NCBI GenBank assembly: GCA_964017045.1
Contig: OZ024794.1
Location: 8,257,099 to 8,321,098 of the forward strand
DNA length: 64,000 nt
DNA from: Omphiscola glabra
Lineage: Eukaryota; Mollusca; Gastropoda; Lymnaeidae
Direction: 5' to 3'
Under the pieces are notes generated by a model. It worked only from the letters and a program-made list of their open reading frames with translations. It ran no database searches and had not been told where the DNA came from. Position numbers and translations under genes: made by a program. This document shows, piece after piece, positions 22,616 to 33,474 of this stretch (positions within the stretch are counted from its first letter, which is position 1; every line of letters begins with the position of its first letter).

Positions 22616-23396
22616 TGTGTCCCGCATTTCAATCTTGATGTGGCAGATAGTTTTGTATCGTATTTCAATCTTGATGTGGCAGATAGTTTTGTATCGTATT
22701 TCAATCTTGATGTGGCAGATAGTTTTGTATCGTATTTCAATCTTGATGTGGCAGATAGTTTTGTATCGTATTTCAATCTTGATATGGCAGATAGTTTTGT
22801 CCTGTAATTTCAATCTTGATATGGCAGATAGTTTTGTCCCGTATTGCAATCTTGATATGGCAGATAGTTTTGTATCGTATTTCAATCTTGATATGGCAGA
22901 TAGTTTTGTCCCGTATTGCAATCTTGATACGGCAGATAGTTTTATCCCGTATTGCAATCTTGATAATGCAGATAGTTTAGCATCGTATTTCAATCTTGAT
23001 ATGGCAGATAGTTTTGTCCCGTATTGCAATCTTGATATGGCAGATAGCTTTGTCCCGTATTGCAATCTTGATATGGCAGATAGTTTTGTATCGTATTTCA
23101 ATCTTGATATGGCAGATAGTTTTGTCCCGTATTGCAATCTTGATATGGCAGATAGTTTTGTATCGTATTTCAATCTTGTTATGGCAGATAGTTTTGTATC
23201 GTATTTCAATCTTGATATGGCAGATAGTGTTGTCCCGTATTGCAATCTTGATATGGCAGATAGTTTTGTATCGTATTTCAATCTTGATAGTTTTGTCCCG
23301 TATTGCAATCTTGAAATGGCAGATAGTTTTGTCCCGTATTGCAATCTTGATATGGCAGATAGTTTTGTATCGTTTTTCAGTCTTGTTTGGGCAGAT
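22616..23396. repeat. 36-bp minisatellite, about 21 copies, two unit types
   Basis: The unit contains aatcttgatatggcagatag then ttttgt with either atcgtatttc or cccgtattgc. The first five use gatgtggcag. Types are intermingled, and one deleted unit lies near 23285. Long frames on both strands are by-products. Confidence 0.95.
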
Positions 23397-23557
23397 ATTT
23401 TCTGTTTGTTTTTTGCTCTATTCCTTTTAAGTGCGTAGAAGGTTTACAGTTGTTTAGACGGGTTTATTAATTAGCGTAGGGGCTTTGTTAATGTTTGAAG
23501 TTGTTTAGAAGAGTTTACCTGTTAGGTTAGGGTTACGATTTAATGTTTTTTGTATTG

Positions 23558-23672
23558 AGTTTATTTGTTGTGGTGAATTTATTTGTTGTGGTGAATTTAT
23601 TTGTTGTGGTGAATTTATTTGTTGTGGTGAATTTATTTGTTGTGGTGAATTTATTTGTTGTGGTGAATTTAT
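23558..23672. repeat. 18-bp minisatellite, 6 copies
   Basis: gtggtgaatttatttgtt is repeated almost perfectly. Confidence 0.95.
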
Positions 23673-23859
23673 TCTTTCTAATTTCCTACATTTTTTAAAA
23701 GATGAATGCCATGTTGATAATAAAAAAAAAATGAAGCCATATTTCAGCATTGGGGTGCAGACGGTAGTCTTGGTAACCCGTCCGGTTCTCATGGCGTCGT
23801 GTGGTTTAGTTCCACCCAGGTCGGGACACGATTTCTGCCTTTACCTTTCACGAATGGGT

Positions 23860-24155
23860 TTATTGCATGCTACTAGGGTTTGGATGTATTGTATGCTACT
23901 ATGGTTTTGATGTATTGTATGCTACTATGGTTTGGATGCATTGCATGCTACTTGGGTTTGGATGCATTGCATGCTACTAGGGTTAAGATGAATTGCATGC
24001 TACCAGGGTTTGGATGTATTGCATGCTACCAGGGTTTGGATGTATTACATGCTACCAGGGTTTGGATGTATTGGATGCTACTAGGGTTTGGATGTATTGC
24101 ATGCTACTAGGGTTTGGAAGTATTGCATGCTACTAGGGTTTGGATGTATTGCATT
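23860..24155. repeat. 26-bp minisatellite, about 11 copies
   Basis: The unit is ttgcatgctactagggtttg followed by gatgta, with ctatgg, cttggg and ccaggg variants. Confidence 0.95.
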
Positions 24156-24411
24156 CTTTATGGTTCTCTTATTAGCATCTAATTGCGTTGTCCCGCAGAT
24201 CATTTCATTTTAAAAACTTACGGCTTATTTCCCGATGTAATTTCACACATTATTCTGAACTAAATTAAACTCTTCGTGTGATGTCATCTCTATAAGCTGC
24301 TCCGGTCCACGTTGAAAAAGTATCTAGAAATATAGGGTAGAGTTAAGACTAATCATATTTTACTGCACCACCATTTTGTGTATGGTTCCTTTAGTGTAAA
24401 CAATTTTATTT

Positions 24412-24602
24412 ACTCTCTATACCGTTACACAACTTTCCCCATGCATTGACACAAGTTTCCTCACAAATTGAGACAAGTTTCCTCACACCTTGACACAAGT
24501 TTCCCGATAACTTGACACAATTTTCCCCACGCCTTGAAACAAGTTTCCCCATACCTTGACACTGACACTTGCTTCCCCACACCTTGACACAAGTCATCCC
24601 CA
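24412..24602. repeat. 22-bp minisatellite, about 8 copies
   Basis: The unit is cttgacacaagtttccccac plus ac, moderately diverged. Confidence 0.9.
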
Positions 24603-25001
24603 AGACCTATCTCTAGCCTGTACTTTTACACCAGCCGCCATTAGACGCACGGATTTTAACCCATTTGACTCTCGTCCCCTGAACGTGTACCGACTCCACG
24701 ATTCTTTGGAAATGCAGTCACGTCTCTGCCTGAAGATGAAGGATCAAGTCACCATCGATAACAGACACAGTTTGCCGTCACAACTGCCAGCCGTGATGTA
24801 GCGAGTTCCTCGGCGCCCCGCTTCTGGCCAGGTCGGAAACCAATACGTTGGCTTGACTTTTAGCCCCTAGCCCAAAAATCGATAGGTGGCCATTTATCAA
24901 AAGTGTCCCACTCTGAGAATCCCGACCATCCGGGACAATGAGGATTTTCTCGTGGATTTCTAGAACAACAAACACTCAGTATTTGCGCATTCGGTCTTGG
25001 T
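24603..25001. other. Unique sequence of balanced composition
   Basis: Less AT-rich than its surroundings, with short open frames on both strands. No protein family was recognised. It may belong to the LINE scrap that follows. Confidence 0.35.
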
Positions 25002-25265
25002 GTGTGTGTCGTCAACGGGACCGTGCAGAAAACTTTGAGGAAGTTCTCATTACTGGTCAGTTATTCGTTCCTTTTAGTATGTGGGCTATATGTTTTGAAT
25101 AAAGGCCCGGAAGCGCTGGCGCATCTGTTGACCGAATGTCCCTCACTGGAGCTTCCGGGGGAGGCCAGGGCGGAGGGGGAACCCTATGTGAGGAAAATGT
25201 TGTATGGCACAGCTCAGCAGATGGAGTTGATTGCCAATTTACAAGCCGGGGTCTTAAGAGAGTAA
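25002..25265 (+). pseudogene. Probable LINE C-terminal fragment (HxxxxCP motif)
   Basis: The frame ends with PEALAHLLTECPSLEL, then LYGTAQQMELIANLQAG and a stop. Many LINE polyproteins end with a CxxC...PET-H-LL-ECP zinc-knuckle-like motif and a short tail; this matches the second half, but the preceding cysteine pair is not visible. The N-terminal 30 residues are hydrophobic and look like flanking sequence read in frame. Alternatives are an unrelated short open frame. No RNase H or reverse transcriptase core is present. Confidence 0.4.
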
Positions 25266-25365
25266 TCTCAGACCTTCACCAGAATATGTGTGTTAGTTAG
25301 TGTGTGGGCTAAATGGGGGTTGTTATTTTATGTGGCATAACAGTTATCTCAATATGCTAGCAGCA

Positions 25366-25755
25366 GGACAACACTATGACAAAACCATGGCAACACATGA
25401 CAACACCATGGCAAAACCATGGCAACACATGACAACACCACGACACACCACCATGACAACGCCATGAACAACCATTGACAATGAGATGACAACACCACGA
25501 CAAAACTATTGGCAACACATGACAACACCACGACACACCACCATGACAACGCCATGACAACACCAAGACAATGCCATGACAACACCATTACAAAACCATG
25601 GCAACACCACGACAACACCATGACAATACCATGACAACCCCATTACAAACCCATGGCAACACTACGACAACAGCATGAGAACACCACGACAGTGCATCAT
25701 AACAAGACAGTGATTAGCATCAAGACGACACCACGACAACACCATGGCAACACCA
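25366..25755. repeat. 11-bp minisatellite, about 35 copies, heterogeneous
   Basis: The units acaacaccatg, gcaacaccacg and acaaaaccatg are mixed with 10- and 12-bp variants. Confidence 0.9.
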
Positions 25756-26898
25756 ACCTGGGAATGACTTCAATAATTATATTAAAACAGTAACGGTTGT
25801 AACGGATGTAATATATTATACTTCTGATGTTATCATGTTACAACGTTAAATAATACTGTGATCTAATGGATGGCATGCAGCTATCACTGAGGTGTTCATT
25901 CCTTAACTTATCACTATGTCACTTTCTCTTATGAATCAAACAGGTCCGATTATATAAATCACACAGTATTTTATTCATGATAAATAATACACATAAATCC
26001 CTAACATTGGTGCATCCTTGTAACATACATAGTTAATGTAAAGAATATAATATACATTCACTTTTAATACTATTCCATCCTAAAACGAATACAATAGGGA
26101 AATCCAACATGTCTGTCATCCACACAGATAAATTGTACACTCTCTACTACCCAGAAAATCGTGAGTTCTCCCTCCGCTATGAAAAACTAGTTCCTGCTTT
26201 TTCTCGTGATATAATTCATTAGTATCGAATCCCTACGCCATCGTGCAGTAGGAATAAATAATATTGTCATGTTACAGATCAAGGTCAACTTGTTGTGTTA
26301 CAATAACAGAGCTGCCAATTTTCGTCATGTTTACACCCAACCTCCCAATCCCCGATCTGCCCTGGCCACCGTCTGTCCAACATGGTAGCCTTTGGCCCCT
26401 CTCGGGGGCAAGTAAGGCAACTCAGCTGGGGTACACACTTGCCAATAAATCACACGTGTCTTACCATTTCCATCGCCTACAAAGCCAATATATGTCATCT
26501 AGTAAATGTCAAATAAATTACTGCATCTTAAGTTCATTAAAATGGTGTATTAATAGCATTATTGCCCCCAAGCGCTCCTGATATGGCATCCACCCGATCA
26601 AACTTGTCAGGTGTTCTCAATCTTCTATAAAATCAAGTCATCTGACATCACAAACTACATTCTTCTCATACGATCATTCATGTAAATGATCTTTTAAGTT
26701 AGAGAATAATAACAATGATAGTGTAATAACAAATGTTGATGTGTTGTAATTTTTATTTTTATTTTATTCCTGAAATTTAATTCAAACAACTCAATGTGAA
26801 AATCGAGCCCATGATTTTGTTCCAGAAAATTCGGACGTGAATATTTCAATGAACAGAAATTTTTGTCACTAACAGCTAGGATATCTACAATATAATGA
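25756..26898. other. Unique AT-rich non-coding sequence
   Basis: About 1.1 kb with no recognised gene, repeat array or transposon end. A 105-aa plus frame at 26264-26581 has no domain I recognise. Confidence 0.4.
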
Positions 26899-26960
26899 GA
26901 GGGGGGGGGGAGGGAGGGAGGGAGAGAAGGAGAAGGGGAGAGGTGGGGGGAAGGGAAAGA
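26899..26960 (+). other. G-rich tract with quadruplex potential
   Basis: A run of ten G is followed by agggagggagggag, then mixed GA. Four or more G-triplets with one-base spacers meet the usual quadruplex pattern. Confidence 0.7.
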
Positions 26961-27007
26961 ATTTAAATGTATTGCTTTAATTTGAGCCTTGTCTTCCATT
27001 TACTTCA

Positions 27008-27379
27008 TTAAAGACCTGAACATTGAGAGCAGTGCTTGTCTGGTGCCTTGACCTGAACATTGAGAGCAGTGCTTGTTAGGTGACTTGACCTGAACATTGA
27101 GAGCAGGGCTTGTTGGGTGCCTTGACCTTAACATTGAGAGCAGTGCTTGTTGATGCCTTGACCTGAACATTGAGAGCAGTGCTTGTTGGGTGACTTGACC
27201 TGAACATTGAGAGCAGTGCTTGTTGTGTGTCTTGACCTGAACATTGAGAGCAGTGCTTGTTGGTTGCCTTGACCTGAACATTTAGAGCAGTGCTTGGTGG
27301 GTGCCTTGACCTGAACATTGAGAGCAGTGCTTGTTGGGTGCCTTGACCTGAACATTGAGAGCAGTGCTTGTTGGGTGTG
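27008..27379. repeat. 37-bp minisatellite, about 10 copies
   Basis: The unit contains ccttgacctgaacattgaga followed by gcagtgcttgttgggtg. Two more units lie at 28745-28832. Confidence 0.95.
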
Positions 27380-27539
27380 TTATGAAGGATGACGTATTTT
27401 TAGCACGACTATCTCGCGTCCCACGTGCATAACCCATCGTGAACTCTCGTGACCGCCTTTGAAGTGTAACTAGAAAAACCTTATTTATTCTAGTCAGGAG
27501 AACTGTCGAAAATAATAGAATATTCTGGATGGTAACCAG

Positions 27540-27617
27540 ACAAAACGACAAGTGACAAAACGACAAGGTGACAAAACGACAAGTGACAAAACGACAAGGT
27601 GACAAAATGACAAGGTT
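27540..27617 (+). repeat. 16-bp minisatellite, about 5 copies, orientation A
   Basis: The unit acaaaacgacaaggtg alternates with a shorter acaaaacgacaagtg. The inverted complement of the same unit forms the array at 28133-28306. Confidence 0.9.
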
Positions 27618-27619
27618 TG

Positions 27620-27638
27620 GGGTTAGGGTTAGGGTTAG
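27620..27638 (+). repeat. Short TTAGGG tract
   Basis: ggttagggttagggttag contains about three telomere-type hexamers, directly beside the 16-bp array. Confidence 0.8.
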
Positions 27639-27722
27639 TCTGATAAACCAATACCGTGTTTCCCCAATTATAGGGCATGTTAAATATCTTTAAAATTTTA
27701 CCATACTTTATTGTATGCAAAG

Positions 27723-28095
27723 CAGTGTCTCCCAACCTTTTTTGTGCCATGCCCCACCTAAGCCTTTCTAAAATTCTTATGCCCCCCGAGTAACTTATAC
27801 ATAATTTTTAATATTCAAAAATACCGTTGCTCACCGAAGAAGCTTTAATGATAGGTTTTAGGAAGAAATCACTAGGAAAATGGTGAGGAAAAATAGCAAG
27901 TAAATTTTCAAAACATATATGGAGAACTGACATTCAAGTATGAAATAATTTTAATGAAAGATTTTTCGATATTATTTTAATTATTAGTAATAATTTTTGT
28001 TTAACGTTAGTGAAATGTTTGTGTTTTCAAGTTCTAGATAGCTCATTTTCAAATTGCCCCCCTGTGGGGCATGGGCCCCACGTTGGGAAACATTG
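27723..28095. mobile_element. hAT-type MITE (cagtgtctcccaacc family)
   Basis: The left end cagtgtctcccaacc and right end cgttgggaaacattg are inverted complements with mismatches. The flanks atgcaaag and atgtaagg agree at 6 of 8. Inside are catgccccacc on the left and gtggggcatgggcccc on the right, extending the inverted symmetry. No transposase frame is present. Confidence 0.75.
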
Positions 28096-28132
28096 ATGTA
28101 AGGCATTAAAGACAGTGGAGGCGTTGGCGTTG

Positions 28133-28306
28133 AAGACTTGTCGTTTTTTCACCTTGTCGTTTTGTCACTTTGTCGTTTTGTCACCTTGTCGTTTTGTCAC
28201 CTTGTCGTTTTGTCACCTTGTCATTTTGTCACCTTGTCGTTTTGTCACTTGTCGTTTTGCCACTTGTCGTTTTGTCCCTTGTCGTTTTGTCACTTGTCGT
28301 TTTGTC
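28133..28306 (-). repeat. 16-bp minisatellite, about 11 copies, orientation B
   Basis: The unit on the plus strand is cgttttgtcaccttgt, the inverted complement of the unit at 27540-27617. Confidence 0.95.
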
Positions 28307-28314
28307 ATGGAACC

Positions 28315-28735
28315 ATTCTGGATAAAACGAGAAGGCAAAACAATGCATTAGACGGTTCTAGACATTAGTAGGAAATGCCTATAAAAAGGGCTGACCGATA
28401 GAGAGAGGGAGAGATTTTGTTTTGATCACGAAATGCTATGTCATACTTTGTTGTGTGTAGAGATTTTTATTTCCTCATACAATTTTGTGCTCATTGTATT
28501 TTTATATACAGTACCGGTACCAGAAAATCTGTAAGTTTATAATTTCAATCATATTTCACTTGCTGTTATTATTTAATTGAAGTTCACAAATTAAAAAGTT
28601 ATTAATTTTAATTAGCTCTGGCCTTGATTGTCGTTTTATTTGGTATTATTTTTAAATGTTAGTATCGTCCTTTATTATGGACCGTTTCTAGAACGAGCCA
28701 TAGTCTAAAATAAGAGATTAAATTCTCAATTCATA
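28315..28735 (+). mobile_element. LTR-like dispersed repeat, copy 2 (candidate solo LTR)
   Basis: It aligns with 5160-5625 in the same orientation. The TATA-like cctataaaaagg lies near 28378, followed by gctgaccgatag, tgtgtgtagag, cagtaccggtacc, aattagctctgg, tagaacgagccata and aataagagattaaattctc. The copies differ by many substitutions and indels, so they are old. Confidence 0.5.
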
Positions 28736-28744
28736 ACGGTTCGT

Positions 28745-28832
28745 AATAGGTGCGTTGACCTAAACATTGAGAGCAGTGCTTGTTGGGTGCCATGACCTGA
28801 ACATTGAGAGCAGTGCTTGTTGGGTGCCTTGA
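28745..28832. repeat. Two outlying copies of the 37-bp minisatellite
   Basis: Two units of the 27008-27379 array (acattgagagcagtgcttgt) sit about 1.4 kb away, beside the LTR-like element. Confidence 0.9.
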
Positions 28833-28914
28833 TACCAACCAACGAATTAACACTTTTCGATTTGTTTTTAATGTTGATTGCTATGTTTTGAAATCTTAGA
28901 AAATGTTTATTACA

Positions 28915-29028
28915 AAAGTACAATATGTTATAAATGTACTATATGTTAAAATAGAACAATATTTTATAATAATACAATATATTATAATAGTACAATATGT
29001 TAAAATACTTAATGTGTTATAATAGTAC
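28915..29028. repeat. Degenerate AT-rich tandem repeat
   Basis: Loose repeats of aatagtacaatatgttataa type lead straight into the next array. Confidence 0.7.
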
Positions 29029-29513
29029 GATATCACTTCCACAAAGATATCACTTCCACAAAGATATCACTTCCACAAAGATATCCCTTCCACAAAGATA
29101 TCACTTCAACAAAGATATCACTTCCACAAAGATATCACTTCCACAAAGATATCACTTCCACAAAGATATCACTTCCACAAAGATATCACTTCCACAAAGA
29201 TATCACTTCCACAAAGATATCACTTCCACAAAGATATCACTTCCACAAAGATATCACTTCCACAAAGATATCACTTCCACAAAGATATCACTTCCACAAA
29301 GATATCACTTCCACAAAGATATCACTTCCACAAAGATATCACTTCCACAAAGATATCACTTCCACAAAGATATCACTTCCACAAAGATATCACTTCCACA
29401 AAGATATCACTTCCACAAAGATATCACTTCCACAAAGATATCACTTCCACAAAGATATCACTTCCACAAAGATATCACTTCCACAAAGATATCACTTCCA
29501 CAAAGATATCACT
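29029..29513. repeat. 17-bp minisatellite, about 28 copies
   Basis: The unit is gatatcacttccacaaa with only two visible single-base changes (ccctt and tcaac near 29085-29110). The 186-aa open frame here is an artefact of 17 x 3 phasing without stops. Confidence 0.97.
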
Positions 29514-30108
29514 CTTGGGTCAAGTTGTCTACTGTTTTGAGTATCATTTTGATTTAATATAATTTTAAGTTTGTGACCCGGTTTAGAACTGTCGTTTGGG
29601 GAAATTATTTGGTACAAAATTTTCATCTATTAAATCTCAGTTTTCACTCAAAAATTTGTTCAATTTGTTGTAATATTTAAACAAAACTAGAGCAAATATT
29701 TGGCTTCTGTGTTTTCAACATACCACTCAATTTCCCTTTTGTCTCAACGAGTCAATGGAATTCGTACCTTCAGGCACTCTGGGGAGCTGAGTGAATTGGT
29801 TTTCAATACGGAGTAGCAGGCGTGCGCCATCTTGATCGTTTGTAAACAGCAATTATTTTAAAGTATGGATGATAATTGGATCATTACCCAGTGTGGCTGA
29901 AATCAATCATTATCTTGCTTCCTGAAGCAAAAGCGTTAGATATTTTGTAAACTTTGATTTAGATTTGTTGAAGGGTATAGCGCTACACTTAAAGAGATAT
30001 TTTAGATTAACCAAAGGGCTGAATTTTCTTATGTGATTCATAGTACGGCATTCTTTTCTGTCAGTCCAGCAATTTTAAAGTCTTAATAAAGTGGTATGAT
30101 GAAATTTA
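29514..30108. other. Unique non-coding sequence
   Basis: Nothing recognised. Confidence 0.4.
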
Positions 30109-31589
30109 CCATATGCTAGTCTGTTCACTGCACCATACGCTGGTCTATTCACTGTACCATATGCTAGTCTATTCACTGTACCATATGCTAGTCTATTCAC
30201 TGTACCATATGCTAGTATGTTCACTGTACCATATGCTAGTCTATTCACTGTACCATATGCTAGTATGTTCACTGTACCATATGCTGGTCTATTCACTGTA
30301 CCATACGCTGGTCTATTCACTGTACCATACGCTGGTCTATTCACTGTACCATATGCTGGTCTATTCACTGTACCATATGCTGGTCTATTCAATGTACCAT
30401 ATGCTAGTCTATTCACTGTACCATATGCTGGTCTATTCACTGTACCATACGCTAGTCTATTCACTGTACCATATGCTGGTCTATTCACTGTACCATACGC
30501 TAGTCTATTCACTGTACCATACGCTAGTCTATTCACTGTACCATATGCTGGTCTATTCACTGTACCATATGCTAGTCTATTCACTGTACCATACGCTAGT
30601 CTATTCACTGTACCATACGCTAGTCTATTCACTGTACCATACGCTGGTCTATTCACTGTACCATATGCTGGTCTATTCACTGTACCATACGCTAGTCTAT
30701 TCACTGTACCATATGCTGGTCTATTCACTGTACCATACGCTAGTCTATTCACTGTACCATACGCTAGTCTATTCACTGTACCATACGCTAGTCTATTCAC
30801 TGTACCATACGCTGGTCTATTCACTGTACCATATGCTGGTCTATTCACTGTACCATATGCTAGTCTATTCACTGTACCATATGCTAGTATGTTCACTGTA
30901 CCATATGCTAGTCTATTCACTGTACCATATGCTAGTATGTTCACTGTACCATATGCTAGTCTATTCACTGTACCATATGCTAGTCTATTCACTGTATCAT
31001 ATGCTAGTCTATTCACTGTACCATATGCTAGTATGTTCACTGTACCATATGCTAGTATGTTCACTGTACCATATGCTAGTCTATTCACTGTACCATATGC
31101 TAGTATATTCACTGTACCATATGCTAGTCTATTCACTGTACCATATGCTAGTATGTTCACTGTACCATATGCTAGTATATTCACTGTACCATATGCTAGT
31201 ATGTTCACTGTACCATATGCTAGTATGTTCACTGTACCATACGCTAGTATGTTCACTGTACCATATGCTAGTCTATTCACTGTACCATATGCTAGTCTAT
31301 TCACTGTACCATATGCTAGTCTATTCACTGTACCATATGCTGGTCTATTCACTGTACCATATGCTAGTCTATTCACTGTACCATATGCTGGTCTATTCAC
31401 TGTACCATATGCTAGTCTATTCACTGTACCATATGCTGGTCTATTCACTGTACCATATGCTGGTCTATTCACTGTACCATATGCTGGTCTATTCACTGTA
31501 CCATATGCTAGTCTATTCACTGTACCATATGCTAGTATGTTCACTGTACCATATGCTAGTATGTTCACTGTACCATACGCTAGTCTTTC
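30109..31589. repeat. 24-bp minisatellite, about 62 copies
   Basis: The unit is ccatatgctagtctattcac plus tgta. Variation is nearly confined to ctata versus catac, tagt versus tggt, and ctatt versus atgtt or atatt. Some single units carry atgta, tatca or gcacc changes. Frames of 480-500 codons open on both strands encode an eight-residue repeat such as AGLFTVPY; I reject these as genes. Confidence 0.97.
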
Positions 31590-31735
31590 ACTGAAATTTA
31601 CATTTATAACAAAGTATATATTATTGTCCAGTAATATAATTTCAGGTTGATAAAGGAATTAGTATCTGTAACATTGCTGTAAGGTATCCATACAGGTGAT
31701 AGTTTAGTAAGCCGTTTTAGTTATTTTGTTTAGAT

Positions 31736-32084
31736 CAGCGGTTCCCAACCCCGGCGTGAACCGGTACAGGCTCGTGGACAGGGGCGTCATTTCAGATTTT
31801 TTTTCAGGGTTGGGGGCAAAACCAAAACATGGTCGGCTTGTTAAGTTATTTATTACTGTAGGCGACACAGTACAAAGTAAATTCAGGGTTGGTGGCAACA
31901 GCCCCACAATTTCCTACCCAAATGACGTCCCTGCCCGTGGCCTATTAGGAACTGGCTCGTACCATTACACGGAACGCACGTTTTTTGCCCTTGAATCAAA
32001 CTCAAACATTACGCCCTCGGTCCGTGGAGCGACTGTCTTCTAAAAAACTGTCCCCTGTGGACAAAAAAAGATTGGGGACCGCTG
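31736..32084. mobile_element. hAT-type MITE (cagcggttcccaacc family), outer element
   Basis: The ends cagcggttcccaacc and ggggaccgctg are inverted complements. The flanks gtttagat and gtctagag agree at 6 of 8 and fit the hAT target preference. The outer element is interrupted by another MITE at 31779-31933. Confidence 0.8.
31779..31933. mobile_element. Nested MITE (caggggcgtcattt family)
   Basis: The ends caggggcgtcattt and aaatgacgtccctg are inverted complements with one mismatch. The flanks ctcgtgga and cccgtggc agree at 6 of 8, consistent with an 8-bp duplication inside the outer element. An internal pair of cagggttggkggcaa repeats is present. Confidence 0.8.
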
Positions 32085-32335
32085 GTCTAGAGCTCAATGT
32101 GAAGTGAAATAAAGCATGTTGCCGCCTGTGGTGAAGCCTGCGCCTGCCTCTCATCATGTGACCCCTACCGCTGTTAATTTAAGTTTCGGTGGAAGAGTGG
32201 GAAAAATAGGGGCTGGAGACGTGGAAGCAATGGCGGGGACTGACAGAACCATAAAAGCCAAGATATATTTATGTCATAAACTCTGGACTTGAAGAAAGAT
32301 TCTCAAGCTTGTCTCCAGTTTGCCGGACACTCATT

Positions 32336-32864
32336 TACCCGGATGTGTGTGTCATTATATACCCGCATGTGTGTGTCATTATATAACCGCATGTGTGTGT
32401 CATTATATACCCGCATGTGTGTGTCATTATATACCCGCATGTGTGTGTCATTATATAACCGCATGTGTGTGTCATTATATACCCGCATGTGTGTGTCATT
32501 ATATACCCGCATGTGTGTGCCATTATATAACCGCATGTGTGTGTCATTATATACCCGCATGTGTGTGTCATTATATACCCGCATGTGTGTGTCATTATAT
32601 ACCCGCATGTGTGTGTCATTATATACCCGCATGTGTGTGTCATTATATACCCGCATGTGTGTGTCATTATATACCCGCATGTGTGTGTCATTATATACCC
32701 GGATGTGTGTGTCATTATATACCCGCATGTGAGTGCCATTATATACCCGCATGTGTGTGTCATTATATACCCGCATGTGTGTGTCATTATATACCCGGAT
32801 GTGTGTGTCATTATATACCCGCATGTGAGTGTCATTATATACCCGCATGTGTGTGTCATTATAA
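32336..32864. repeat. 24-bp minisatellite, about 22 copies
   Basis: The unit is cattatatacccgcatgtgt plus gtgt, with ataac/atacc, cgcat/cggat and gtgtgt/gagtg variants. Frames are open in several phases on both strands (period divisible by three). Confidence 0.97.
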
Positions 32865-32988
32865 CATCAATCCCTAGCTTAAAATGTTGTCTCACATAAA
32901 TTGTTTGCAACTCTTAAACTTAATGTCAATTTTTCTCTACTCTCAATTGATCATCACCTAGTTCCAGCTTCTCATTGTCCCTCTAATG

Positions 32989-33189
32989 CAATGGTTCTCA
33001 ACCTTCCTCGTGCCGCGACGCTTTCATACAGTTCCTCATGCTGTGTGACCCCCCCCCCCCCCCCCAAATATAAAATTATTTTTGTTGCACCTTCATAAAT
33101 ATGTTTTTTTCCCGATGGTCTTAGGCGACCCCTGTGTAAAAGTTTTTCGACATTCAAAGGGCTCGCCAGCCACATGTTGAGAACAGCTG
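32989..33189 (-). mobile_element. SPIN-like hAT MITE, copy 3, reversed
   Basis: Read on the minus strand it runs from cagctgttctcaacatgtgg through gcctaagaccatcggg to cggcacgaggaaggttgaga. On the plus strand the left end is caatggttctcaacc. The flanks ctctaatg and gtgtagtg agree at 5 of 8. A C run of about 16 lies inside. Confidence 0.8.
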
Positions 33190-33339
33190 GTGTAGTGTAT
33201 CAATGGTGGCTGTTTTAAAACAATGAATATTAAGGTATCTGCGCCAGTGATTTCCTAGGAAACGTCAATTCACACTTTATATATTATTAATATGTTATGA
33301 TCTTGGTTATATTCTCTTCCACTATACATCCGCAAAATA

Positions 33340-33468
33340 ACAACCATCATCATCATCCGCATCATGTCCCTTAGTCTTTGGACCGTTGGGGCGCCACAGA
33401 TGACATGAGAACTATCTTTCTCCATTCCTTTAGGTCATCTGCCCTACGCATAGTATCGACTAGTTTTA
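33340..33468 (-). pseudogene. RTE-like LINE C-terminal fragment with GAT tail
   Basis: On the minus strand ADDLKEWRKIVLMSS and VAPQRSKD precede a stop, followed by a short (GATGAT) tail near 33343-33356. This is the typical last stretch of RTE-type LINE proteins, and a short trinucleotide tail is typical of their 3' ends. Only about 125 bp remain. Confidence 0.65.
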
Positions 33469-33474
33469 GTCCCG

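Noticed and set aside
22568..23438. Frames of 258 and 284 codons over the 36-bp array
   Set aside because: Period divisible by three without stops; no non-repeat domain on either side.
30075..31650. Frames of 477-497 codons on both strands
   Set aside because: They follow from a stop-free 24-bp unit; overlapping frames on both strands with pure eight-residue repeats argue against coding.
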